Of a DNA stretch of 64,000 nucleotides, positions 44,084 to 53,622 are shown in pieces. The position numbers were made by a program, and so were the translations under genes. The stretch covers positions 1-64,000 of the forward strand of contig NZ_FNDJ01000043.1 of assembly GCF_900099965.1 (NCBI RefSeq), given 5' to 3'. The notes under the pieces are model-generated. The model saw only the letters and a program-made list of their open reading frames with translations. It searched no databases and was not told the origin of the DNA. Positions within the stretch are counted from its first letter, which is position 1; each line of letters starts with the position of its first letter. Origin of the DNA: Nonomuraea jiangxiensis (GTDB lineage: Bacteria > Actinomycetota > Actinomycetes > Streptosporangiales > Streptosporangiaceae).

Positions 44084-44877
44084 TTCGTGAACACCGCCCG
44101 TACGGAGCCGAGCCCGTCGATCCGGGCCTCGAACACGTCCTCGGGCCCGACCGGCACCACCGGCCCGAGCGCGCCGGTCAGCACCACGTCGCCGGCCCGC
44201 AGCGCGTGGTCCGTGCGGCCGAGCCGCGTGGCCAGCCAGACGGCGGCGTTGAGCGGGCCGCCCAGGCACACCTCGCCGGTGCCGGTGGAGACCTCCTGCC
44301 CGTCCCGCGTCATCGTCATCCGGACCGCCCGCAGGTCCAGCCCGAGCAGCGAGGTGGGCGTGTGGCCCAGCACGTACGCGCCGGCCGAGGCGTTGTCCGC
44401 GACCGTGTCGGCCAGCGTGATGTCCCAGTCGGCGATGCGCGAGTCGGCGATCTCGATGGCGGGCAGCACGAAGTCCACCGCCCTGATCACGTCGGCCACG
44501 GTGAACGGCCCGCCGCTCAGGTCCCGGCCGAACACCAGGGCGATCTCGGCCTCGGCCCGCGGCTGCAGGAACTTCTCGATGGGGATAGGAAGCCCATCGG
44601 AGTAGGACATATCCGCAAAAAGCATGCCGAAGTCCGGCTGGTCGATGCCGAACTGCTGCTGCAACAGCAGGTTCGTCACGCCGATCTTCCGGCCGACCAG
44701 CCGCCGCCCCGCGCCGAGCGCCCGTCTCGTATTGATCTCCTGTACCGCGTACCCGTCGGCCGCCGTGGCGACCAGGTCCCGGATCGGCGCGCACGGTTCG
44801 CCCGAACGCGCGGCCTCGACCAGCCGGTCGGCCGCCTGGGAGTGCGCGTCTACGGCCTGGGACCATTCGTCATACAT
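44080..44877 (-). CDS. 2-oxo-3-hexenedioate (4-oxalocrotonate) decarboxylase
   Basis: The 265-residue product of the hydratase/decarboxylase family has [24 protein letters not shown] with metal-binding Glu, and [11 protein letters not shown]. It removes CO2 from the 2-oxohexenedioate made by the deaminase. Start ATG 44877 with GGAG upstream, overlapping the dehydrogenase gene by 8 bp. Confidence 0.9.
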   Translation of the reverse strand: MYDEWSQAVDAHSQAADRLVEAARSGEPCAPIRDLVATAADGYAVQEINTRRALGAGRRLVGRKIGVTNLLLQQQFGIDQPDFGMLFADMSYSDGLPIPIEKFLQPRAEAEIALVFGRDLSGGPFTVADVIRAVDFVLPAIEIADSRIADWDITLADTVADNASAGAYVLGHTPTSLLGLDLRAVRMTMTRDGQEVSTGTGEVCLGGPLNAAVWLATRLGRTDHALRAGDVVLTGALGPVVPVGPEDVFEARIDGLGSVRAVFTK

Positions 44878-46279
44878 CGGGTTGCTCCAATTTGATGGTG
44901 ATGGTCGTGGGTTCAGAGTAGAAGTCGAGCGACTGGATACCGCCCTCCCGGCCGATGCCCGACAGCCGCAGGCCACCGAACGGGGTGCGCAGGTCGCGCA
45001 AATACCAGGTGTTGACCCAGACCAGACCGGCCTCCAGCCGCTGTCCCACCCGGTGCGCCCGGTCGAGGTTCGAGGTCCAGAGCGTGGCGGCCAGGCCGTA
45101 GTCACCGGCGTTGGCCAGGTCTATCGCCTCGGCCTCGCTGTCGAAGGACGCCACGTGACACACGGGACCGAAGATCTCCTCCCTGTTGAACCTCGACCAC
45201 TCCGACAAGCCTGTCACTACCGTCGGTTCGACGTAATAGCCGGAGTCGCGATGATCGCCGAACGCGGGGACACCCCCGCCTGCCAGCACCTTGGCTCCCT
45301 CCGAGCGGGCCAAGGCGTAGTAGGAGAGCACCTTCTCGCGGTGTTCGGCGGAGATCATCGGCTGGGGATCGACCTCGTGGGCCCGGGCCGCCAGCCGCGC
45401 GCAGAACTCCTCGAAGATCGGCCGCTGCACGTAGAGCCGCTCGGTGCACAGGCAGACCTGGCCGCCGTTGGTGAAGACCGACTTCACGCTCCCCTCGACG
45501 GCCCGGTCGAGGTCGCAGTCCTCGAAGACCACCCCGGCGTTCTTCCCGCCCAGCTCGAACGAGACCGGCTTCACCCGGTCGGCCACCGCGTGCATGATCG
45601 CCGTGCCCGTCCGGGTGGAGCCGGTGAACGTCACGGCGTCCACGCCCGGGTGCTCGACCAGGAGCTGGCCGGCGGAGCCGTACCCGTAGATGATGTTGAC
45701 GACGCCGGCGGGCAGTCCGGCGTCGGCGCAGATCTCGGCGAACACCGCCGCCGAGCCCGGCGTGTTCTCCGACGGCTTGACCACCACCGTGTTGCCCGCG
45801 ACCAGGGCGGGCGCCAGCTTCCACGTCATGAGCAGGAACGGCAGGTTCCACGGCACGATCACCGCGACCACCCCGTGCGGCCTGCGTACGGTGTAGCTGA
45901 GCACGCCGGACAGGTGGAAGGCGTCGTCGGGACGCTGGGCGGCGATCTCCGCGAAGGCGCGGAAGTTCGCGATGCCGCGCGGGATGTCGAGCGTGCGGGT
46001 CTGGTCGAGCGGCTTGCCGGTGTCGGCGAGCTCGGCGGCCACCAGGTCGTCGAAACGGGCCTCGATGCCCTCGGCCAGGCGCCGCATCCACCCGGCGCGC
46101 TCGCCGACCGGCATCGCCGCCCAGTCGCGGGCCGCCTGCCTGGCCGCGCGGACCGCCCGGTCGACCACTTCGGGGTCGGCCTCGTGGACCTGCCTGATCA
46201 CCGCGCCCGTCACCGGGTCGTGCACGGGGAACCCCTTACCCTCGGCCACGGGCCGGCCACCGATGAAGTGGGTCAGCAC
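44870..46279 (-). CDS. 2-aminomuconic 6-semialdehyde dehydrogenase
   Basis: This 469-residue aldehyde dehydrogenase has the active-site Glu242 (FELGGKN) and Cys276 (GGQVCLCTE), and the NAD segment VTFTGSTRTG. It oxidises 2-aminomuconate semialdehyde to 2-aminomuconate. It is the first gene of the minus-strand kynurenine operon, starting at GTG 46279 with GAGGAGAG six bases upstream. The gene set covers every step from kynurenine or 3-hydroxykynurenine to an oxo-acid except the monooxygenase. Confidence 0.88.
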   Translation of the reverse strand: MLTHFIGGRPVAEGKGFPVHDPVTGAVIRQVHEADPEVVDRAVRAARQAARDWAAMPVGERAGWMRRLAEGIEARFDDLVAAELADTGKPLDQTRTLDIPRGIANFRAFAEIAAQRPDDAFHLSGVLSYTVRRPHGVVAVIVPWNLPFLLMTWKLAPALVAGNTVVVKPSENTPGSAAVFAEICADAGLPAGVVNIIYGYGSAGQLLVEHPGVDAVTFTGSTRTGTAIMHAVADRVKPVSFELGGKNAGVVFEDCDLDRAVEGSVKSVFTNGGQVCLCTERLYVQRPIFEEFCARLAARAHEVDPQPMISAEHREKVLSYYALARSEGAKVLAGGGVPAFGDHRDSGYYVEPTVVTGLSEWSRFNREEIFGPVCHVASFDSEAEAIDLANAGDYGLAATLWTSNLDRAHRVGQRLEAGLVWVNTWYLRDLRTPFGGLRLSGIGREGGIQSLDFYSEPTTITIKLEQPDV

Positions 46280-46385
46280 AACACTCTCCTCGTCTGCTCG
46301 TAGCGGCGGACAACGACGGGCCTACCGGGACACGAAACTCCTCGATCGCATCGTCTCCCCGCGAACGCCACGCGCGCTATGAGCG

Positions 46386-47105
46386 ATGCTGTTGCACATG
46401 CGAACCCGTACCGATCAAATCACCGCCCACGACGGCTCGTTCGACGTCCACGTCTGGCTGCCCGACGCCGGGAGCGGTCCCGGCATCCTGCTGGTGCAGG
46501 AGATCTACGGCGTGGGCCCGTACATCGAGAAGGTCGCGACGGAGCTGGCCGGGCGCGGCTACGTGGTGGCCGCGCCCGACCTGTTCTGGCGCCTGCACCC
46601 GCACTGGCGGGGCGAGCACACACCCGAGGGCACGAAGGCCGCGATCGACCTGGCCTCCGGCTTCGACTTCGCGCAGGGCGTGGCCGACTGCGCGCTCACG
46701 GTCGGTCACCTGAAGGCGATGCCCGAGGTCCGCGGCGGGGTCGGCGCGGTCGGCTTCTGCCTGGGCGGTTCCATCGACTACATGCTGGCCACGCAGGTCG
46801 AGCTGGAGGCGGTGCTGTCCTTCTACGGCTCGGCCGTGCCGGACGCGACGGGGCTCATGGACCAGATCTCCGCGCCGCTCCTGCTGGTCTTCGGCGGCGC
46901 GGACCCCTACATCACCCGCGATCGGGTGAGCGTGGTCGAGCAGGCGGCGCAGGGCCGGCCGAACGTGGTCATGCACGTGGCGGAGGAGGCCGGGCACGCC
47001 TTCCACAACAGCGAGGCCCCGATGTTCCACCATCCGGCGGCGGCGGAGCGGGCCTGGAAGGTGGCTCTGGCGTTCCTGGAGGATCATCTGCCGGCCCGGG
47101 CGTGA
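46386..47105 (+). CDS. Dienelactone hydrolase-family protein
   Basis: This 239-residue alpha/beta hydrolase has the nucleophile Cys in GFCLGG, an acid residue in GGADPYI and the catalytic His in GHAFHN, the triad of dienelactone hydrolases. The substrate is uncertain. It is divergent from the kynurenine operon with a 106-bp promoter region, so an aromatic-degradation role is plausible. Start ATG 46386 or 46398; neither has a strong ribosome-binding site. Confidence 0.88.
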   Translation: MLLHMRTRTDQITAHDGSFDVHVWLPDAGSGPGILLVQEIYGVGPYIEKVATELAGRGYVVAAPDLFWRLHPHWRGEHTPEGTKAAIDLASGFDFAQGVADCALTVGHLKAMPEVRGGVGAVGFCLGGSIDYMLATQVELEAVLSFYGSAVPDATGLMDQISAPLLLVFGGADPYITRDRVSVVEQAAQGRPNVVMHVAEEAGHAFHNSEAPMFHHPAAAERAWKVALAFLEDHLPARA

Positions 47106-47167
47106 CCGTCCGTCCGCCCGTGACGGGCTCCCGATCGTGACAGTGCGCCACAGCGCCGCTTTACTCC

Positions 47168-47211
47168 GGGGTTCCGGAAGACCTGTCCAGATGGACATCT
47201 TCCGGTACCCC
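47168..47211. terminator. Long inverted repeat, probable terminator of the hydrolase gene
   Basis: Arms GGGGTTCCGGAAGA and TCTTCCGGTACCCC (one mismatch) with an inner TGTCCA-GA-TGGACA stem. The whole 44-nt element folds almost fully. It lies 24 bp before the VanZ gene, so an operator or leader role is also possible. Confidence 0.6.
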
Positions 47212-47234
47212 TAGATCATCGCCATCATGGTCGG

Positions 47235-47777
47235 ATGGCGCGCACGTGGGAATTGTGGGGAAACGTCATTATTGCTGGTACTTTTGCACTTCCCCTCGCC
47301 CTCCTAGCAATCTTGCTCCTCTCCCGCCACCGCGCTCGCGCCGGCCATCCGGCGCCCCTGCGCACCTCCATCGCCGAGGTCGGCATCATCGTCGGCACCG
47401 CTCCCTGGGTCTGGATGATCCTCACCCCGTCGAGCGGCCCGACAGGAGTCGGGCTGGTCCCGTTCGCCGACCTCGCCGACCTCGCCGGCGCCCCGTGGGA
47501 GGTGGTGTTGGTGCAGGTCGGAGGCAATCTCCTGGTGTTCGCGGCGCTCGGCGCGCTGCTGCCCGTACGCAGCCGGGCGATGTCCTCGACGGCCCGCGTT
47601 GCGGCGCTCGCGGCCGCCTTTTCGGTCCTGGTCGAACTGCTCCAGTACGCCCTGCGCCTGGGACGCTTCTCCTCCGTGGACGACGTGATCCTCAACACGG
47701 CGGGCGCCGCCATGGCGGCACTGGTTACTCGCCGCTGGTGGGCCGGTCGAATACCGGCCGCGACCGTTCCACGATAA
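47235..47777 (+). CDS. VanZ-family membrane protein
   Basis: The 180-residue product has about four transmembrane segments (~8-30, ~45-62, ~92-108, ~117-160) and the VanZ signatures NLLVFAALGALLP and SVLVELLQYALRLGRFSSVDDVILNTAGA (key VELLQ and DDVILN). VanZ proteins are linked to teicoplanin resistance and envelope changes, but most members are of unknown role. It stands alone. Confidence 0.85.
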   Translation: MARTWELWGNVIIAGTFALPLALLAILLLSRHRARAGHPAPLRTSIAEVGIIVGTAPWVWMILTPSSGPTGVGLVPFADLADLAGAPWEVVLVQVGGNLLVFAALGALLPVRSRAMSSTARVAALAAAFSVLVELLQYALRLGRFSSVDDVILNTAGAAMAALVTRRWWAGRIPAATVPR

Positions 47778-47929
47778 CGGCCCGTTAAAACACCCTGGAA
47801 TTCCTCACACGGGCACGATCCGCTCAAAAGAAGGTCACGACCACGGCTTACTTCTGTGCGATCGTGGACAAGACGGGGCAAGTTCTCTGGAGACGCCACA
47901 ACCTGGTTGGTGACAGAGGGTGATCGAAC

Positions 47930-48682
47930 GTGTCTGAATCCCCGGTATCCCACGAGCCCCCGATCTATCGACGCATCGCCGACGGCCTCCGCGCCCGGAT
48001 TCTGTCCGGCGAACTGCGCGATGGGGACCGACTACCGGGCGAGAACGCGCTGATGGCCGACCACGCGATCGCACGAGCCACGGCCAGGCAGGCGCTTGCC
48101 GTACTGATCAACGAAGGGCTGGCGGTGCCCAAACGAGGTTCGGGGGTTTACGTGCGGCAGTTCAAACCGATTCGACGACACGGCGCGCGCCGTCTGTCGA
48201 GAGAGCAATGGGGTCAGGGGCGGGCCGTCTGGGAGGCCGACACGCGGGGCCGCCCTTTCACCGTGGACCGGCTGGAGGTTGCGTTGGAGCGAGCCACGGA
48301 GGAGGTGGCGGGCGTTCTGGAGAGCGACGAGGTATGGGTACGCCGGCGCCGCTACTCGGTCGACTCCAGGCCCGTGCAACTGGCCACCTCCTACTTTCCC
48401 GCCCACCTGGTGGAGGGCAGCGCGATCACCACCCCGGACACCGGCCCCGGTGGCGTCTACGCCAGGCTGAGCGACCTGGGCCTGCCTCCGGCCCAGTTCA
48501 CCGAGGAGGTACGCGCCCGCATGCCGCGGCCGTGGGAGAGCGGGCTGCTCGACCTGCCGGCGGGCACGCCGGTGATCGCGATCGTCCGCACCGCGTACAC
48601 GTCGGGCGGGCTGCCGGTCGAGCTCAACGAGATGGTCCTCGACTCGGCGGCATATGTACTTCAGTACGACTTCGAGGCCTAG
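47930..48682 (+). CDS. GntR-family regulator with UTRA domain (HutC type)
   Basis: The 250-residue product has a winged helix-turn-helix at residues ~10-75 (PIYRRIADGLRARILSGEL, then GSGVYV) and a C-terminal UTRA ligand domain. This type responds to small metabolites and usually controls nearby genes. The start is GTG 47930. The target is unknown; a small conserved gene follows 121 bp later. Confidence 0.85.
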   Translation: MSESPVSHEPPIYRRIADGLRARILSGELRDGDRLPGENALMADHAIARATARQALAVLINEGLAVPKRGSGVYVRQFKPIRRHGARRLSREQWGQGRAVWEADTRGRPFTVDRLEVALERATEEVAGVLESDEVWVRRRRYSVDSRPVQLATSYFPAHLVEGSAITTPDTGPGGVYARLSDLGLPPAQFTEEVRARMPRPWESGLLDLPAGTPVIAIVRTAYTSGGLPVELNEMVLDSAAYVLQYDFEA

Positions 48683-48803
48683 TTCAAACGGATTTGTCAA
48701 GGCTAGGTTGACCTGTCCATCGCGATCATTGCGTTCTCTAGAGATGTGGCGCACCTTCTAAGGAGATGGAACTCGCCTGGGGCCCCGGGAAGGATAGACA
48801 GCA

Positions 48804-49046
48804 GTGTCCTTTGACCGGCACCTTGCCGAAATCGCCCGGGAATACCCCAAGTGGACCATCTGGCGGAGCGATGCGGGCCGCTGGTGGGCCACGAGACACC
48901 ATCCGCTCAGCGCGGCGCAGCGCGACGCCGGATGTGCGATGACCATCGACGCGGACGACCCGGACGGCCTGCGCGACCTGCTCCGGGCCCAGGAAAGGCG
49001 GACCGGCGGCCAGCACCCGCGGCGGGCCGGCCCCGCGCCACCTTGA
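48804..49046 (+). CDS. Small hypothetical protein next to the GntR regulator
   Basis: The 80-residue charged protein contains EYPKWTIWRSDAGRWWATRH and a helix-forming GLRDLLRAQE. It has no signal peptide or membrane part. Start GTG 48804 with AAGGA upstream. A similar small gene often lies next to GntR regulators in actinomycetes, from memory; the function is unknown. Confidence 0.55.
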   Translation: MSFDRHLAEIAREYPKWTIWRSDAGRWWATRHHPLSAAQRDAGCAMTIDADDPDGLRDLLRAQERRTGGQHPRRAGPAPP

Positions 49047-49153
49047 CGCGGGCCGTGGAGCGTTCCCCGGCCCGCGCACACGAGCAGCCCGGTGCCGTGT
49101 CCAGCGTCTCGGCGGCCCCGGCACCGGGCCCCCAATCAGGAGGGGCCACGAAC

Positions 49154-49192
49154 GCGGAAGCCTCCGACCCAATCGGGGGCGGGGGCTTCCGC
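49154..49192. terminator. Terminator hairpin
   Basis: GCGGAAGCC and GGCTTCCGC arms with a GC-rich inner part, between the convergent genes ending at 49046 and 49240. Confidence 0.65.
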
Positions 49193-49239
49193 TCCGTAGA
49201 GCCGAGCCCGGCGGCGTGCCGCCGGGCCGGCGACGGCGG

Positions 49240-50223
49240 CTACTTGTGCACCTCGGACAGCCGGACGATGTGCACGTCGGTGTCCTCGGGGCTCTTCTCC
49301 TGCGGCTTGTCCTGTGGCTTCTCCTCCTGGGCGGCCTCGGCCGGCTCGTCCTCCTGGACGATCACCCGCACGTCCTCCTGAGGAGCGGCCGGGGGCAGGG
49401 CGGCCTCGGGGATCAGCTGCCCGGCCGACGACTCGCTGCGCATGAGGTCGCCGAGCACCGAGCTGATCTCGCTCAGCCGCCGCACGACCTCCGTGTGCGT
49501 GTTGGTCAGGTAGTCGACCCGGCGGCCCGCCTGCTCGTCCAGCGTGGCGGTGCGCTGCCGCGCGTCCGTCAGCATCGTCTCGGCCTCGTCCCTCGCCCCT
49601 CTGACGAGCTGCTCGGCCTGCGTGTTGGCGGACTGCACGAGCTGCTCGGCCTCCGCCTGGGCCGCCGCGAGCAGCCGCTCGGCCTCGGCCCGTGACTCGC
49701 GCAGGACGTCCTCGGCCTCGGTACGGGCGGCGTTGAGCTGCTCCTCGGCGTCGGAGCCCGCCTGGGCCAGCATGCGCTCGGCCGCCTGCGTCGCCTCGCT
49801 CACGCGGCGCTCCGCCTCCGCCTGCGCGGAGGTGAGGATCTTGTCGGCGGTCTCGCGGGAGGAGGTCACGAGCCGCTCGGCCTCGGCCTTGGCCGCCTCG
49901 CGCACGCTGGCGGCCTCGGACGCGGCATCCTCACGTTTCGCCGCGGCCTCCTCCTCGCCGAGCCGGAGGATCTGCGCGAGCCGGGGGCTGAGGTCCTCGT
50001 AGCTCTGCGGTGCCTCGACCATGCGGCGCCTGGCCTCCGCCAGCTCGATGCGGCCCTGCTCGGCCTGGTCGATCGCGCGCGCCAGCCGCTCTTCCAGATC
50101 TCTGATTTGGTTTCGGGTACGGATCATGTAGTCGTGAACCTGGCGGCGGTTGTAGCCGCGCATCACGACCTCGAAGGTGTCCTCTTGCATCAGATCGGGA
50201 ATGCTCTCGTGCTGGTTCGTCAT
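49240..50223 (-). CDS. DivIVA-like coiled-coil cytoskeletal protein
   Basis: The 327-residue product has an N-terminal DivIVA-like motif FEVVMRGYNRRQVHDYMIR (~17-35) and a long Ala/Glu/Arg-rich coiled coil (~40-250). It ends in an acidic, Pro/Glu-rich tail. Such proteins organise polar growth or membrane-associated scaffolds in actinomycetes. It is transcribed alone, divergent from the carbonic-anhydrase-like gene. Confidence 0.78.
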   Translation of the reverse strand: MTNQHESIPDLMQEDTFEVVMRGYNRRQVHDYMIRTRNQIRDLEERLARAIDQAEQGRIELAEARRRMVEAPQSYEDLSPRLAQILRLGEEEAAAKREDAASEAASVREAAKAEAERLVTSSRETADKILTSAQAEAERRVSEATQAAERMLAQAGSDAEEQLNAARTEAEDVLRESRAEAERLLAAAQAEAEQLVQSANTQAEQLVRGARDEAETMLTDARQRTATLDEQAGRRVDYLTNTHTEVVRRLSEISSVLGDLMRSESSAGQLIPEAALPPAAPQEDVRVIVQEDEPAEAAQEEKPQDKPQEKSPEDTDVHIVRLSEVHK

Positions 50224-50372
50224 GGGGGTTACCTAAGGTGGTTTGCGTGAGGCGGGGGATAACTGCGTTTTGTGAGGGTGTGGCGACGAGACGTCAGGAA
50301 ACGACTTTCCTGCCATCTGCCCACGTCCGCAACCGGAACGCCATAGCTGGAGTGGGAATTACGATGTGACGG

Positions 50373-50894
50373 ATGTACATAGCAGCATTGGACAACGGGG
50401 CGATTCCAGAGATACACCCGGGGGCCTACGTCGCGCCCGGCGCGGTCGTGGTGGGCAGCGTGCGCGTGGGCCGGGCGTCCAGCATCTGGTACGGCTCCGT
50501 TCTCCGAGGGGACGACGAGCGAATCGAGATCGGCGAGGAGTGCAACGTACAGGATCTGTGCTGTCTGCACGCGGACCCCGGTGAGCCCGCGATCCTGGAG
50601 GACCGGGTCAGCCTGGGCCACAAGGCCATGGTCCACGGCGCCTACGTGGAGTCCGGGGCGCTGGTCGGCATCGGCGCGATCGTGCTGGGCGGCGCCCACG
50701 TGGGAGCGGGAGCGCTGGTCGCGGCCGGTGCGCTCGTCGGCCCCGGCAAGAAGATCCCCGCCGGCGTGCTGGTGGCCGGCGTGCCCGCGAAGGTCGTGCG
50801 CGAGCTCACCGACGACGACCGGGCTTCCTTCGCCCGTACGCCGGACAACTACATGGCCAAGGCGCTCAGGCACCGGCAGGCGTCATCGCTTTGA
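50373..50894 (+). CDS. Gamma carbonic anhydrase-like hexapeptide-repeat protein
   Basis: The 173-residue left-handed beta-helix protein has repeated GxxVxxGA-type hexapeptides and three His in the metal positions (CCLHAD; SLGHKAMVHGAYV), typical of gamma carbonic anhydrase/PaaY-like trimers. Actual CO2 hydration is unproven in most such proteins. Its 3' end overlaps the convergent lipoprotein gene by 29 bp. Confidence 0.85.
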   Translation: MYIAALDNGAIPEIHPGAYVAPGAVVVGSVRVGRASSIWYGSVLRGDDERIEIGEECNVQDLCCLHADPGEPAILEDRVSLGHKAMVHGAYVESGALVGIGAIVLGGAHVGAGALVAAGALVGPGKKIPAGVLVAGVPAKVVRELTDDDRASFARTPDNYMAKALRHRQASSL

Positions 50895-51768
50895 TCAGGA
50901 CCTCGTCCGACACCGACGCGCTGTTGAGCGGATCGGCATATTCGGGCAGTTCCGGCCGCAGGAAGCGGACGAAGTCGACGGTCAGCTTCAGGTCGGGCGT
51001 GCCCTTGACCTGCTTGGCGTTGCCCTTGGCCGGGTCCTTCTGGAGCAGTGCGTAGCTGTCCCAGTCGGTGTAGGCGGTGACGCCCCACTGCAGGACGTCG
51101 GGCAGGGTCGAGGGCCAGCGCTGACCGACCTTCCACTGGCCCTTGTCCTCCCGGTAGAGCGCCACGAAGACCCGGCCCACCCGGCCCAGCACCAGATCCA
51201 CCCAGCCGGGCTTGACGGCCAGCTCCACCGGTTTGGAGCTGCCGTCCTGGGTGTACTTCACCTCGACCTGGCCGCTCTTCTCGGCGGTCCCGGTGGTGAT
51301 CGACACCCAGTTGGGCTTGTCGTACGAGCCGGGCTGGCGGGCCATCAGGCCACCGAGGGAGAACAGCCGCTTGGGCTGGCCGCCGGCCCTGCCCTCGACC
51401 TTGACCCGGGCGTACATGACGATGTCCCCGGCGAGCTCCTGATAGACGAAGGGCCCGCGGAAGCCGCCGAACCAGGCCGAGGTCCTGGGCTCCAGGTACA
51501 TCGAGCCCTTCGCGGTCTTGTTGACGTCGTACTTGGCCAGCCGGTCGACGTCCTTCTCCGTGTCGCTCAGCTTGGTCCACATCTTCATGTCGGCGGCGTC
51601 GGCGAACTCGGTCGACGCCTCGCCCACCTCGCCGCCGGGGGCCGGGGCCGTGGCGTTCTCCAGCGTGAGCACTCCGGGGCCGGTCTGCGGCGGCTGCTCC
51701 GACGTGGCCGTACCGCAACCGGAGAGCACACCCGCAATCGCCAGCACCCCTGCCACCTTCGCCCTCAT
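50866..51768 (-). CDS. Putative lipoprotein with a lectin-like (ConA-type) domain
   Basis: The ~300-residue product has a lipobox LSGCG near residue 18, an acidic linker, then a beta-rich region (~60-290) with patterns such as WFGGFRGPFVYQELAGDIVMYARVKVEG (key W-GPFVYQE-GD) suggesting a concanavalin-like sandwich, as in DUF1349 proteins. The ligand is unknown. Start ATG 51768 or 51777. Convergent 29-bp overlap with the carbonic-anhydrase-like gene. Confidence 0.55.
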   Translation of the reverse strand: MRAKVAGVLAIAGVLSGCGTATSEQPPQTGPGVLTLENATAPAPGGEVGEASTEFADAADMKMWTKLSDTEKDVDRLAKYDVNKTAKGSMYLEPRTSAWFGGFRGPFVYQELAGDIVMYARVKVEGRAGGQPKRLFSLGGLMARQPGSYDKPNWVSITTGTAEKSGQVEVKYTQDGSSKPVELAVKPGWVDLVLGRVGRVFVALYREDKGQWKVGQRWPSTLPDVLQWGVTAYTDWDSYALLQKDPAKGNAKQVKGTPDLKLTVDFVRFLRPELPEYADPLNSASVSDEVLIKAMTPAGA

Positions 51769-51821
51769 AGCGGTCATTCTGCCGTGAATTGCCGATGGAT
51801 GATCCGAAGCGGCCCAGTACG

Positions 51822-53138
51822 ATGACGGCCGTGCGACCCTGGGATGCGTTCACCTCCGCCGAGGCGGAGGTCCGCGCGATGGTCGCGGACCCGCGCTGGC
51901 AGGGGCTTTCCCTTCACGACCGCGCTCACGTCCTGGCCGTCAGAATACTTGTGACCCCCGATGGCGACCGGTGGCTCTTCGGCGCGCACGCGCGCTGGCA
52001 TCTGCACGATCCGGCCGACGGCCGCTGGCATCCCGCGCCGCCGCCGCGGGGCACGCGGGCGCGCCAGGGGCGGCATCCGTCGGCGGAGCTGCCCCTGGAC
52101 GTGATCCCGGACGGCCCCGACTTCCTCGCCGAGCCGGGCTCGACCCAGGCCTTCATCGGCCCCGACGTGTCGGAGCGGCTGACCGAGCAGCTCAGGGTGC
52201 TGTTGCGGGCCGCCGGGCGCAAGTCGGAGCTGGAATACCCGCTGACGGCCTTCGGCGAGATCTTCGCCTCCGACGTGCCGAGCACGGTGGCGGCCGTGTG
52301 GGGCGCGATCATGTGGTGCGCGTACGCGCCGGCCTTCGACGGCAACGAGCGGCTGATCACCGTGTTCGGCGAATACCTGCGCCGCCCGCTGCCCGGGGAC
52401 GAGTGGGTGCGCTGGCTGCCCACCCCGCCGCTGGTCGACCTCGTCACGCTGGTGACCGAGCGCGCCAGGGCCGGCCGGTCCAGGGCCGCTCTCAGGCTCG
52501 CCGCCGTGATGGCGGACACGGCCCAGATCCTGCTCTCCGACACCCGCTTCAGGCCGCGGGCGCTGGCGCTGCTCACGATGGTCGAGCCGGTGCTGCGCGA
52601 GCCCACCCTCGACGCGGGGCTGGACGACGACGAGGCGGTACGCCGGGCGTGGCTGGAGCGTTGCCCGGCGCGCCTGTGCAGGGCGCTGATGGGCGAGACC
52701 GACCGGGAGGCGCACTTCTCCCACGCAGTCTACGACCTGGTGGAGGCGCTGCAGTTCGCGCGGGATCCGCGGCAGGCCGCCGCCACGTTCCTGGCCGACC
52801 TGTCCGACTCCAGGGGCGCGCTGCCGGCCCGGCTGGACCACCGGCTCAGGCTGGCGTACGAGGAGCTGGACCGGGCCGGGCTGACCGGCACCTCGGCGGG
52901 CGAGTCGACCGAGCCGGACGGCTTCCCGGTGCCCGGCCGGGTGCTGACGATGCCCGCGCCGGTGACGGAGGTGGCGCCGCCGGACCGGGCGAGCGCGGCG
53001 GCGGTGCTCGGGGCCGCGTACGCGACGGGGCTGGCGTGGGGTGGGCTGACGGGGGCCAAAGTTCCCGAGCGCGGACTCGCCGGACAGGCGGCACTCGTAC
53101 GTCGACTCATCCACGAACGCGACGATGACCACTTCTAA
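51822..53138 (+). CDS. Hypothetical protein of ~438 residues
   Basis: No domain is recognised. The product has an N-terminal half with WLFGAHARWHLHDPADGRWHP and an alpha-helical C-terminal half with no membrane segment. It is divergent from the lipoprotein gene with only ~50 bp between. The start is uncertain: TTG 51789, ATG 51795, ATG 51822 or GTG 51831 are in frame. TACGAT just before 51831 would suit a leaderless GTG start. Confidence 0.5.
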   Translation: MTAVRPWDAFTSAEAEVRAMVADPRWQGLSLHDRAHVLAVRILVTPDGDRWLFGAHARWHLHDPADGRWHPAPPPRGTRARQGRHPSAELPLDVIPDGPDFLAEPGSTQAFIGPDVSERLTEQLRVLLRAAGRKSELEYPLTAFGEIFASDVPSTVAAVWGAIMWCAYAPAFDGNERLITVFGEYLRRPLPGDEWVRWLPTPPLVDLVTLVTERARAGRSRAALRLAAVMADTAQILLSDTRFRPRALALLTMVEPVLREPTLDAGLDDDEAVRRAWLERCPARLCRALMGETDREAHFSHAVYDLVEALQFARDPRQAAATFLADLSDSRGALPARLDHRLRLAYEELDRAGLTGTSAGESTEPDGFPVPGRVLTMPAPVTEVAPPDRASAAAVLGAAYATGLAWGGLTGAKVPERGLAGQAALVRRLIHERDDDHF

Positions 53139-53352
53139 CCCAATAATCTACTTTTTCACACTAACTCCTCCTATAACGGTCCAACACTTCCGTCACAGGA
53201 AATTCGCTGAATTGTGATCTCGGTATCGGGAAATGATCCCGATGGGGCCCCCGTGGCGTGGAAAGGAATGACTCCGATGGGCCATGTCGCCGACCGGGAG
53301 CCGCGCCGTAACCTCGTAGAGGGTGTGGGCTGCGGAAGGAAAGGACGACGCG

Positions 53353-53514
53353 GTGGGGCACGACGACCTGGACTCTCGGGTCCACGACCGTGTCGCGTTG
53401 GACGAGATTGCGCTCTACGCCGAGGTGCTCACTGCCGTGGCAGTCAGCGAACGGCGGCTGACCTTGGACGAACTCGACGACGCGCTCGGATTGCGGACTT
53501 CGGCGAGCCGCTGA
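53353..53514 (+). CDS. Small conserved protein, 53 residues
   Basis: Start GTG 53353 with AGGAAAGGA upstream. The peptide has RVALDEIALYAEVLTAVAVS and RRLTLDELDDALG, two amphipathic helices like small helical regulators. It seems to be a widespread actinobacterial small protein; the function is unknown. The open frame continues upstream to 53323 without better signals. The flanking 53139-53352 carries no other gene. Confidence 0.5.
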   Translation: MGHDDLDSRVHDRVALDEIALYAEVLTAVAVSERRLTLDELDDALGLRTSASR

Positions 53515-53622
53515 AGGACCATCTCGATTACTAGCCCCGGGGACCTGGATCCGGACCCATGAGGACCCCGGACATGGTTTCCCGGGGTTTCGACATAACT
53601 AGTCAATCGTCACCCGTCACTG

